64,000 nt of DNA from Pycnopodia helianthoides. Taxonomy: Eukaryota; Echinodermata; Asteroidea; Forcipulatida; Asteriidae. The first letter of the stretch is position 1; each line of letters begins with the position of its first letter. Under the pieces are notes generated by a model that was not told the DNA's origin, did not search any database, and worked only from the letters and a program-made list of their open reading frames with translations. Positions 22,021 to 33,800 of this stretch are shown here, piece after piece. The position numbers were made by a program, and so were the translations under genes. The stretch lies in contig CM063258.1 in NCBI GenBank assembly GCA_032158295.1, positions 16,405,703-16,469,702 of the forward strand, written 5' to 3'.

Positions 22021-22321
22021 ATGGCGTCATATTGGAGTATTCTCGTCGGTGTTTTATGTATTTTACCGGACATTTCGACCTCTCTCACAAGTAATTTGCT
22101 ACCTATAGGTGATGATAATGCACCGATTGATCTCAACTCATCCCACAGTCTTCAAGATGAAACGATAGGATCCTCCCTAACATTCGTCTTCGATGAAACG
22201 GACTCTATGTACGATGATTGGAAACAAGTTATTGAGGGAGCCAAGACTATCATGAAAACAGCGATTAATAGCCGAGATAAAAGATTATATAACTTTGGGC
22301 TTGTTCCCTTCAACGACCCAG
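22021..22321 (+). CDS. HMCN1: hemicentin alternative first exon (exon 1a), diverged copy of exon 1b
   Basis: The ATG has A at -3 and G at +4. The first ~25 residues (MASYWSILVGVLCILPDIST) form a signal peptide, followed by a short polar spacer and then the start of a von Willebrand A domain, SSLTFVFDETDSMYDD onward to NFGLVPFNDP. It ends at a good donor, GACCCAG/GTGAGT (22322), in phase 1, exactly as exon 1b at 24455-24824, so it could splice to exon 2 at 42512 and continue [10 protein letters not shown]. Over the aligned 50 A-domain residues I count 33 identities to exon 1b. The DxTxS metal-site residues are kept, but the usual Gly between T and S is Asp. An intact frame, donor and signal peptide argue against simple decay; a relic of tandem duplication remains possible. 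Confidence 0.6.
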
Positions 22322-23168
22322 GTGAGTTTGGCAGTAATTTTTATGGTCAGTAAGGATAAAACAAAACATTTTGTTAAATTTTAGTCTAAAAGCTTACTGA
22401 TTATAGCTGAGTTCTTTCTAGAACCATTTTTCCTGTATGATATTTCTCTCTGAAATGAAGTCATATTCGAGTATCTGAAAACCTAAAAATAAACAACAAC
22501 ACCGTAACAGCTGATTTCGGTTGTTCAACAAACATTAAGGACAATGTGTTTATACATGCTGAAAATTGTGCATGGTTGTTCACCATTTTCTCCCACTCTC
22601 ACAACGGATTAAACTCACATTTTCATAGGTTTGTTATTTCATGAATATTGTCGATCAATGATCAAACAAAACATGAACACTTTCTGCTCTACCAATCCTA
22701 GGCCACGAGCTTCCAAATCTTTGCTTAGGGCCGCTGCTCCAGGTCCGAGTTCTGTTTGCTGGTGAAGCACCATGCGAAAAAAAAATGCTCACTGCTTCAT
22801 AAAAAGATGACGGAGCCCTGGCAAGCCGAAGCTAGAGCCTCAGCAAGCCGGAGCCAGAGTCCAAACCTAGTTTGGAAAAGACCCATTTACACTTATTACC
22901 GAGATTTGCTACCTAAGTCTGCAATAACGCTAACTTAAAAACGCCCACTCACCGAACAAACGTCAGACTTGTTTCAATACATTAGTGAAGTTTGAAGTAG
23001 GTAAAAACTGATGTGTCAACTTTCAATTAAAAATGCCGATTTTAGGAAAAAACACACCTCTCATTTGCTGTCTTACGAGCGGAAGTCAGCGGGATACTGA
23101 AGTAAGGAACATGCCATCTCATAACATGTAGGCTGCTAACAACTTTTGCTGACTTTCTCTGGTCAGTA

Positions 23169-23410
23169 GGGCCCGATTTCATAGAGCTGCTAAGCACAAC
23201 AATTTGCTTAGCATGAAATTTCTTCATTGATAAAAACAGGATTACCAACCAAATTTCCACGTGATTTTCAGGATAAGCAAACAACAGCTGAATACCAGTA
23301 ACAAGCAATATGCAACACATGGAAATTTGGTTGGTAACCCTGTTTTTATCGAGGAAGAAATTTCATGCTAAGCAAATTGTTGTGCTTAGCAGCTCTATGA
23401 AATTGGGCCC
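23169..23410 (+). mobile_element. family D MITE (GGGCCCAATTTCAT ends), copy 1
   Basis: About 242 bp and nearly palindromic. It starts GGGCCCGATTTCATAGAGC and ends GCTCTATGAAATTGGGCCC, with arms extending about 100 nt through TAAGCACAACAATTTGCTTAG and on to CAACCAAATTTCCA. It lies between hemicentin exons 1a and 1b. Confidence 0.85.
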
Positions 23411-24454
23411 AGGTTTGTTCGTGTCTCGGGCCGGCCGCGATTTTTTTTTCTGCAGCATACTTCGTCAATACAGTCAACAGTTAAGAGATAGTGGGATGCC
23501 CTTCTCCAATACAGTCAACAGTAAGGAGATATGGGATGCCCTTCTCCACCACCCTGTGCACAAGGAACAGCCGTAGTCATAGCCCAAGTTTTTGGACGCG
23601 ACATTGTAAACTTAGAGGGCGCCCTATTATTAGTTGACGATTATCGTCTGCTCATATGTATCCACACACGTGTAGTGTAGTATGGCATGTAGTAAACTGT
23701 ATGTAAATGAAGTGTAGGTGATTGAGCCACTCGGGACATTGTCGACTCTATATAGTCAGTGGTTTTTGTGTGAAAGTCTTCAGTTTCCATCGTGATTTCA
23801 CGAGGCTCGTCTTCAAAAGAGTTAGCAAACTGTTCTTTTAGGCTATTGTATGACACGAGTATTTACCAGAGAGCTGAAATACACACGGTTATTGTCTGCC
23901 GTGACAACTTTCCCCAGGCGGCCCCAGTGACTGCGGACTCACCGAGGCATAAAGTAACATTGCTTTACTTGGCAGTCACTCTTCTTCACGGGGGGCTAAC
24001 GTCGAAGGAGGCTCGTGTGGTGTTATTTAACTGGGAGTTATACAGTGTCATTCTTCAGTTACTGAACAGTCAAGAGAAGGACGAGTTCGACAGGACCTGC
24101 AAGGACTTGAAAATGGCTGGGAAAGAAAGAGGGAAGACTTCTGTGTAGCAACTCAAATCTAAGTGTGCTGAGTTTTTAAAGAATAGCGGATTACATTCGC
24201 CAATGGATTGTTGTCGACTGTTTGATTTCCTTCGATTGTTTTTGCACATCTGGATTCAAGATCAGCAGTAAGGTTAAACGTAGGGCAGCATTTCTATTCT
24301 GGTTTTGTTCGTGCCATTTGTGTTGGTTGTTCTGCACCTTCTTGTGAATGAACGAGACGTTATTGGTTTAAGAATCTTCAGACCAACTGGGTCTTATTTT
24401 TCTTCAAGTTGACAGGGCTGTCAAACGACAGGCTCTTTCGAACTTGACAGAACA

Positions 24455-24824
24455 ATGCCAGGACATTTCCCCATTTCATCTGGCTCACTCATGAGCATAT
24501 TGAACGCTCTGCTCTTCTTCATTACCTTATGCCATTTACCATTGACTGGAGTGAACTCCCAAATACCTGGTTATGAAGTGCCAAGTTTACAATTTGACAA
24601 TATTGACTTTGGCGATGCGTTCGGCCAGAGTGAGCCGCCGCCTCCTGCGCCGGAGTCCCCGGCGAACACCGGGACCTCGCTCACCTTCGTTTTCGATAGC
24701 ACGGGCTCCATGTTCGATGATTTAGTTCAAGTTATTGTTGGTGCCGTAAATATATTGGAGACAGCAATGTCGAGAAGAGAAAAGCCACTGTATAACTTTG
24801 GACTTGTGCCATTCCATGACCCTG
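24455..24824 (+). CDS. HMCN1: hemicentin exon 1b: signal peptide and start of VWA domain
   Basis: The ATG has A at -3. An in-frame Met 12 codons later is an alternative start, but the upstream one is taken. The hydrophobic core [17 protein letters not shown] forms a signal peptide with likely cleavage near GVNS. After a Pro-rich spacer the A domain opens with [18 protein letters not shown], matching vertebrate hemicentin. The donor CCTG/GTAAGC is at 24825, phase 1. A palindrome, TTGACAGGGCTGTCAA, lies about 30 nt upstream of the ATG. Confidence 0.88.
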
Positions 24825-27800
24825 GTAAGCATTTTGATTTTGTAGAAATACTTCCTATTTTTGTGTGTTTTATTTTCACAAACAAACACAATTTTCTTAT
24901 GGAACTTAATTTGATGCTCTTAATTTAAGTTCAACAAAAGCGTACATTTTTATAAATAAATGTAATGCAATTAAATTAACAACCAGTATTTATTTTACTC
25001 GAACTGCCATCATGGTCCAAGTCGTATTCCATTACAATTAAATTAGAAACTTAACTGAAGTCGTCAAAATTGAAGATTTACAACATATATTTATTTGTGC
25101 AGATGTTGCGCTAAAAGACAGATGGCAACAGCTGTGTTTCCCCTCAAATATTACCACACACACATAAATAAAGTTGAAACTTTACAAATGGAATAGTATT
25201 TACGACCATGCTTTTCAATCGATAGTAAACTGTCCGGTTTCTTACGACAAGTATACAAATGTCCTAAAGTGAGTTTATTGTTATTCATTGTTTGCACCAT
25301 CCAAATGCCATTTTTCACTTGGTCAGTCAAAATCATTAATCTAACATGGGTATATAAGACATTGTTTGGGGTAAAATGAGTGAAAAAGTTGCGGTCGGAG
25401 ACCCCTTTGTTCCATTGTATGTGAATAGCTTCGTTTTGTATTATTAATGTTAAATCCCCCAAAATGTTTTAGGCCACAAAGTTCTGAGGAAAAATGTCTG
25501 AATTTCCTGGTTAAAGTGAGAAAACTCAAAATTAAACCTGAATAGATTGTATACACAAAATTAGGGCACCAGCTTTGTTCTGTCTTGAACAATGACCCAA
25601 CAAATAACCGGAAAATAAACTCTTGGGTTTATGCATTGTTACAATAAATTTCTAACTAATTCTTTATCAGATTCCATCAAAGTTCAGGTCCTCGTAATCT
25701 CATCGTCGGGCACTCATTAACAAAAATTAGCAAAGCTCCAAGACCTCTGTTTACCACCAATATCCAACTTCACAAAAGATTGCCAAGCCCCGAAAACAAT
25801 TGCTACCCGAGAAATGTTACCAGCCAAAATACCATATGACTGGTGTTCTGTTCTTATTTGAGATGTGTTAAACAATGTTTCCACAATAAAATTTGGCCCA
25901 GGTGACCAGCTGGTTATAATTATATCCATTAAAATGGCTTGTGAAGAATTACCGTAAATTACTAGGCAATTTGACCGCAAGCATTTTTGTCAGATCGTTA
26001 GATGAAGGTCTGCCTGGAGTCACACATTAACTACTGACTTGACTTGAAATATTTGTTTATTTTTTCCTCGGGTCAGACAATGTTGATGTTTGAACCTCAT
26101 CAGCTGTAACCCACAAACAATTGCTTTGCAGTGTTTTTTTCAACCCTTCTTGCTTTATTTTTTAAAGACGTTTCATCATAAAGTAATAATAGGAAAAACA
26201 TGTTTGACTCGGATTATGGGTATTTGACCATTTCCAGATGGTTTTTCAACCAAAGTCAGAGACAAATTTGACCTTTTTTAAAATTCTCCTTTTTTGAGGT
26301 CACTTTAGACATGTTTCCTTCTTCCAGTGCACCACAGGTAGTACTTCCACAGTACTGCACACAATGCCTACTAGAACAGTATTCTGTTAAAGTGATTCAA
26401 TCTTACATGTTATGTATTCTCAAGGTATTTTGACTAAAAGTCAATCACAGTCAGTGGCAGCCCCCAAACAGCCCCCCCCCCCTCCACCAGTGAGAACACC
26501 AACAAGTTTGGACTGTTACTAGATTGAATAATCCTTAATCTTTACAATCCATTTCTATGGTATCCATCAATTTCAAGGAAAGTTCGGCTTGGATTTTATA
26601 GGATTTGAGTTGTCTGTAAATCGTGGAGTAATTTTTAAGTGTTTAGTATACAGTACGTGATTCACACTGTACAATGACCATGTTTGTATTTTTTAATTGT
26701 AATGTGCGTTAAATAATGCACTTTGTTTTAGCTTTCTGTGGCATAGAGATCTTTTGTTAAAGTCCAAAACAGATGGTCAGAACCACATGTATGACTTACT
26801 GTACATGTACGCAGGGGTGTTTATCTATCAGTAATCTGCACAGATCATGAAAATTTCCACTCCATTTGATTTTTCCCGCCACAAATCAAGAAGCTTTCAA
26901 AAAGGAAAGAAATGGTATGCTGTTGTTCAGAGACTGTTAGAACAGAGTTGAAAAACTACAGGACAAACAAATAAGCTCTAGTAAAGGAAGTTTTGCAATT
27001 TCTTAAAACCTGGATCTACATTGTAGTCATAAATGAACTGTGTTAGAACAAGGTCAGAGGAACTAGACAAACCCTGGAAGTGATGGCAGGAATTGAAAAG
27101 TAAAGCTAACTGTCTGCTTTTGTATGTCACAGTCAGACAAGGTCAGGTGGCGGTGCATCTCGTGTCTCTTGTGGTTGTTCTTCAATGTACAGTAAGCTGT
27201 TTTTAAAAACCAAGTTAATGGTGAAGAGCAAGACTTTGGCTAGATCACAGTCTACTAGCTACTGTCTATTGTCATAATCGAAAGTCACAGCCGATTTATA
27301 GGCAAAGCCGCTAAATTCAGGCACAAAATGGCACCTTAGTCTGGTCCTACTAAGTTCAACAGAAAACAGTTTAATGATGTTTTGAATGGATTGGCCAAGT
27401 TCTACCCAAGTACATGTAGTGGAAGGCCGTATCCGATTTGGTGGCTACAGGTATGGCTATGACTGTTGCTAAGGACTAACAATACTTTAACGCATATGAC
27501 ACGTAAATCTAGCCGTAGCCGAAGCTGTAGCCGCAAATTCGGACACGACCAAGTTTATTTGCTTTAACTTCTTCAAACTGGACCTGTATGATATAACATG
27601 ATGATATTAACGATTTACTTGGTGTGGTCATGATTCCAAGTGACCTTGTCAGTTCAGGCATTTGAAAGGTCAGATTTTCTCCTTTTTAACATCTGGTAAA
27701 AAGATTATATTCTCAATAGCTGCCTCACTTCAGATAGGCACAGGTGTGATCATATCGAGAGATAGTTTCATAATGTTTACTGAGTGTGGAAAAAATACTT

Positions 27801-30800
27801 TTTTTTAAAGAAACTTGTCTGTTTCTGAATATTTGCGAGTACACCATGTGGTATAAGATCTAAGTTTAGTGGTGGCTGTGAGATAAAGAAGAGCTTGTTT
27901 GTACTCAACATTTGGACCAGTATGCTTTTGTCGTCTTCTGGTGTAAATACACGTTACTGAAGTAGAATAGTAGTTGTTGATGCACTTACAGTAACACTCA
28001 AGTCCCTCAAATGTTCAGAGTAATTTTTTCCCAAAACAAATACTTGTAGTGGTATGAGACTCAACTTTGTCCCCACTTTTTAAAAATTTCCACTGACACA
28101 AAATACACTGGTGATTTGACATGGTAAATTCCCATGCTGGCTGTTAAAGTTGTGGTCAAAACAAATTGAATTCTCTGACTGAATAAGAAGTAATGAAATT
28201 TGACTGATCCCGACGGTCTCTACAGGAAGGCACTGAAGTAGCAGTAACCAATTTGACTCTAACTGTCTCAAAATTGGCCCGATATCATGTATCATCTGGC
28301 CACAGTGTTGCTATTCTTCCTTGACATCGAGTTTGTACCGATTAAAATGATATCAGAGACTGTCTATAAACAAGCTACAGTCAGTCCCTGTGGACAGTTT
28401 TGAAATGTTAGTTGACCTTTGGTGTGAACCTGGGGGGTTCACTTGATCTCATGGCTGGTGGTACAACTTAAAGCAAGGTGCAGTTTAGCGGAAATTTGAT
28501 GATGGATGTCATGCCATGGTGTATAGCCGCTCCATGGTGTAATCCAGTCTTGGGCAAACTTCAGAGGATAAAGCCATGTTTCAGTGATTCATTGTTTTCT
28601 TCAAAACCATAGACTGTTGAACACAAGAACAATGCTACTTTGCTAGAGGACTGTAAACATCTGTTACAGCAGGATGTAGAAGTAAACAAGTTATGTACGA
28701 TAGATTTGTGTTCACTGGGTGTGAAGTTGGTTAAAGTAAAGCATGCTCCTTTGGTTTAAAGGTAGGGTCATAGATTGGTGAATAGTGAGTAAATAAAGTT
28801 CTTGTAATAATGCACTGGTTGTAATTTGTTTTGCTACAACATGTGTATTATCAGTCAGTATGATGTTCTACAATATACTCAAAATTAATGACCCTAAAAA
28901 ATTACTTAGTGAGAAGCGGGGCTGTTGTACACTATTTTGAGAAAGGATTCCCTTTGAAGTAATATGGTTTAGATAATTTTTATCCCCAAAACATTTGAAT
29001 CTGGTGATTGATTCATGCCTGGATAGGTCTCAGATTTTGGATGGTTTTTGTCCGTTTCTGTATGCTTTGCCAGATATGGGGTTATAGTACCTGCTGTCAC
29101 CTCGCTTAATGTGGATGGATTCACCAGTAGTGTGAAAATACAGTGACATTTTTTTTCTCTGTTTTCTCAGCAAGTAGACACTGTGTTCAGCTCAATCTTT
29201 CTGTATAATGTTGCTTATCAATCAGCATTACGTTGAAAAACATCAATCTATGACACTACCTTTAAGTGTCAGTGTACTCCTGGGGAGTTTATGTGTAAAG
29301 ATTTGTTACTACAACACACATGTTCTTAAAAAATTAGACCTTTCCTTGAAATGTTATGCTTTAGTAGCTGTTTTAAGAACAACAATATTTTATCTCTCGC
29401 ACAGCATTTTAACAAGTAACTAACCACAAGGGAATTCAACTGGGTAGTTATAAATCAATTTCATGTGAAACAAAGAAAAAATTACTAAAATAGTGAGTTG
29501 AATAATCATTAGAGCTAAGGTTGAAAATAAAGTTAATTTGGAAATGTGGATTATAAATTGTAACTAGAAAGATGTTTGTTTGATGTGAACAGGCCTATCC
29601 ACAGGGCCTATCCCCTTTCAGAAGGAAAGCTTTAAATCCTTGCATATTCAGTTGATTGCATCTAACATGAACTTCAAACTTTAACCCCTAGAGATTAATA
29701 CTGAAATCACTTATTTGACCTTAGCTTGATTCAAGTGTCACTTAAGGAGGTATAAAATTACCGAAGTAATTTGTAAATTTCCGTTTTGCATTAAATATGA
29801 TTTATGAAGTGAAAATCAGGGTGGAAATTAGATAAGCTAGCTTGATTTCTTGGCCCTTGGTTTGGACTGAAGGAACAAGGCCAATATATGTTGTATTTTC
29901 CGGTCCAGCCTTGTAAATATTTGTAGAAAACACCCCCAAAACAATTTAAAATTTACTTTAAAATCTTCAAGGATGACTGTGGTTTTAATTGAAAATGTGA
30001 AAAGGGAAGCATTCTTCACTGTTGTCAGTAGTTTTTACATAAAGATTGTGAAATCTCAACAACTAGAAACACGAGGAAATATTTTGGCATTGAATAGCAG
30101 CTTGGTGATTTCTGAAAAATGTAGGTGTAATTTTCATTTCATTCTAAGAACGCTTCTCTACATTTTTTGGGTAGGTGTGAATCCTTCGTTGGTGCACATC
30201 AGATATTCAACACCTCACCTTCACAAATATTTTTGTTAGCATCTTCTCTTACAATCAACTGAAGCTTTGTCCACAACTGAAGTGATGAACCGCATGTAAC
30301 ACTTTTGCTTGCTTGGTTTTTATTTGTTTAATTTTTGTTCCCATTTTGAAAAACCATGTAGGCCTATTGTTATCTTCTTATCCAGAACTGGGTCTTCCTA
30401 GGACTGATGCAGTTTAGAGATGTTATCATTATCTAAGAATTATAGTCCGGTCTCTCTCTGATGCTCTGGGCCCAATTTCATGGAGCCGCTTAAGCACAAA
30501 ATTTGGCTTAAGCAAAAAAATCATTGCTTAGTAAAATCAGACTACCGGCCAAGACTATACACTCAATTGTTATGCTAAGTAAACAACAGCTAAATACCAG
30601 TCACAAGCAATGTATAAGGCATGAAATTTTGGCCAGTAACATGTGTAAAATAAGCAAGCTATTTTCGTACTTAAGCAAATTTTTTACTTGAGCAGCTCCA
30701 TGAAATTGGGCCCAGACCATGCTCTGTGCTCATCATCCTGGTTGGAAGTAAAGTGGAGAGCGTTTTTCCTTTTGTTGGTTCTTCAACTGGGTGACACTGC

Positions 30801-33800
30801 AGGCCCATTTAGTACCAAATTCCTAAGCTATTGTTGCTCCCAAATAACCTAAACACCAGAAGGTACTGTGGGTATGTGTTTATTTTTTTAAGGGGACCCC
30901 TGCTGTCTTTGTTTGTTTTGAAGTATGGAAGAAGATTCCCGTTTTTTTTTGTCTTCTTCTGGTGGGCCTTCTTTGACTGTTATGAGGTAAATAGAGTTCT
31001 TTTCAGATAGCCTTCTGTGATCCAGTTATAGAGGTTCTATGGTTGTGGTAAACATGGTAAAGAGGTTATGCACAGACTTGTCCTCAAGGGCCAAATGAGA
31101 GAGGGGTGGTGTCTGTTTGAGGGTCAGGGGAAGGACCCACAGTGAGACATTGAAAGATCACCCCTAAGAAAGAAAAGATTGTACGATTATGAAACTGTCT
31201 CAGCACCACTGAAATCAAGTTTTTCTGCGTTTTCTAGAAATTGTTTGTTCCTCTATTCCGCTACCATTGATTTTTGTTGTGCTCAAGGGCCAGTGAGAGG
31301 GGGGTTGGGTGTCTGTGTTTGAGGTTCAAGGGAGGGACCCACAGTGAGACGTTAAGGGGGCGTGTATGAAAGAACACCCTTAAGAAAGAAAATATTGTAC
31401 AATTATGAAACTGTCTCAGCGCCACAGAAATCGGGACAAGTATTTCTTGTTTTCCAGAAATTGTTTGTTCCTCCATCCGGCTACCCTTTATTTTTGTTGG
31501 TGTTCCTTTTGAACTGTCTGGATCCACCCACGTTTGTGTCTCGGTGTTTATTTTACACGATTGCTCAACACAGATTATCTGGGTCAATGAATTCCTGACA
31601 GTCATTCATGGACAAACAAAAACAACAACCCAAAATTGACAACACAATCTGACAGTTTGTAAGAACCGCCTTTGCATTTTTATGCCAAATGTGAAGGTCT
31701 TTCATGATGGTGTATGTTACAACTGTTGTTCTGGTATGCGACCTTCTGTTGTGTTTGAATCAAGTTAGCCGCGGCTCCACGACTTGACACCATGTGAAAT
31801 ATTTACGAGTTGAATGAACTTCATTTCCATATCTTTGTTATGTTCTGGCACTGCATTCCCGTTTGGGTTGACCTCAGTCATAAGGCGATTGTTCAAATGT
31901 CTTCACTATTTCTTTGAAAAAAACAAAAAAGAAACAAACCAGTTTAGTATGTAGTGTGGCATCTTATAACCCCCCCTTCCCCCACCCAGTCATTCCAGTC
32001 CTCCAGTCATCCCATCTGAGGTTGCAATTGTCGATTTGTAAAGAGAATAGTCTTTGAGCTATCCATTGGCATTGGCAAAACTACAAAAATATAGTTAGTA
32101 GGTCTACCTCTTCCAGAAAAAAGTACAGTTAGTAACAGTTTTGTTCACCAGAGTAATATGCCTGTGGATTTTTTTTCACAGAACTGGGGGAAGTACGAGT
32201 ATGCACTGCAGTGTTTTAACACACATTGGTGAAAGGGTAAAACCAAAGAATGTTGTTCAATGTGAATTGTCCGAGTCTAATAATGATAGAGCTACTGTAT
32301 GCAGGGCTCGAATTTGGGGGGGAAATCCACAAGACCACAGGACTTGTATCTCAAAATGTTTACTGGACCAGAAATAATTTTACAAGACCAGATTCAAACT
32401 GAGAAAAGACTTCCTTGCACAGTTTAACTTGCATTTAATTGAACAAGCACTAAGACATATAAGAGAAGATTTACCTATTTGTCTTTTAGGGTATTAGGCC
32501 TTACTATATTTCTAATCATTACTCAAAGTCAACATTTGAACATAATTTGTTTCTGTTCCCAAGATATTATAGAGTGAGTTACATAAATTGTTATTGAATT
32601 GAAAACACAAGACCGCCGGACTTGTCCGGTCATGAGTTTACTGGCCCAGTACTAAAATCACTGGCCTCGGGCCTGCGGTCCAGTGTCAAATTCGAGCCCT
32701 GGAGTGGTATGGCAGGAACACACTTCCAGATTGCTTTATTACTGTTTTAATGGTTTTGATATCTCCCTTGTGATAGTTGTACTGTAGTTCTATGTTTTTT
32801 TTTTTTCTCTCGAGAGGAACAGACCATGTAAACATCTGCTACCTGATTGTTTGATACACAGTCACTTTTCAGTTGACATTAATGTGACCCAATGAGCAGT
32901 TTATGGCATTTCCATGGGTCACATTAAGCTCTCTGGAAACGTAGTTTCACTGGATAACCTGTAAAAACAATACCTGTACCTAAGAGCTGGAGACGAAAAT
33001 GCTTCTTCCTACTCTAGTCGTGATTTGTTTGCCCTTAAAAAGGTCAGCAAAATGGTTACTAAATAGCATGAAAACTATAAAAGCCTGTACCATAGATCAG
33101 GGCTCGAATTTGGGGGAAAAATCCATAAGACCACAGGACTTGTATCACAAAATGTTTACTGGACCAGAAATAATTTTACAAGACCAGATTCAAACTGAGA
33201 ATTGAACAAGCACAAGACATATGAGAAGATTTACCTCATTTGTCTTTAAGGGTATTTAGTATATTTCAAGTCATTATACTCAAAGTCAACATTTGAACAT
33301 TATTTGTGTCTGTTCAAGATATAGAGTGAGGTACATGAATTGTTATTGAATTGAAACCACAAGACCGCCGGACTTGTCCAGTCATGAGTTTACTGGCCCA
33401 ATACTAAAATCACTGGCCTCGGGCCTGTGGTCCAGTGTTAAATTCGAGCCCTGTAGATGTAGGCCAGCCCTTGCACTACAAATACCATGCCTGTTTTTGC
33501 CTACAATTGTAATGGATGGGAAGTATACTTTAATTTTGTATTATTAAGAGCAGACGTTTTTATCAAACAACTTTTACAATATTATTTTGAAAGTAAGTTC
33601 TTTATGCTCTTTATAAAGGAACAATGTTAATTTTGTATATATGAGATTTTGAATGACTGGAAAGCTCTATTAAAACAAAACAATGACTTTATTTCAAGTG
33701 TGTATTAAGACTAAGAAGACCTTCCATGCGGCTAAAATGGTTTGTGTTTCTATTATACTTCATGCATGAAGCCAATTTATTCACAGGATGTTTTTATTTT

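Noticed and set aside
22740..22940. Frame with KMTEPWQAEARASASRSQSP as a possible extra hemicentin exon
   Set aside because: Low-complexity GCAAGCCGGAGCC-type repeats, no acceptor or donor in the required phase.
31261..31605. 114-codon frame on the minus strand
   Set aside because: Lies across the 31083-31503 tandem duplication and has no domain; chance frame.
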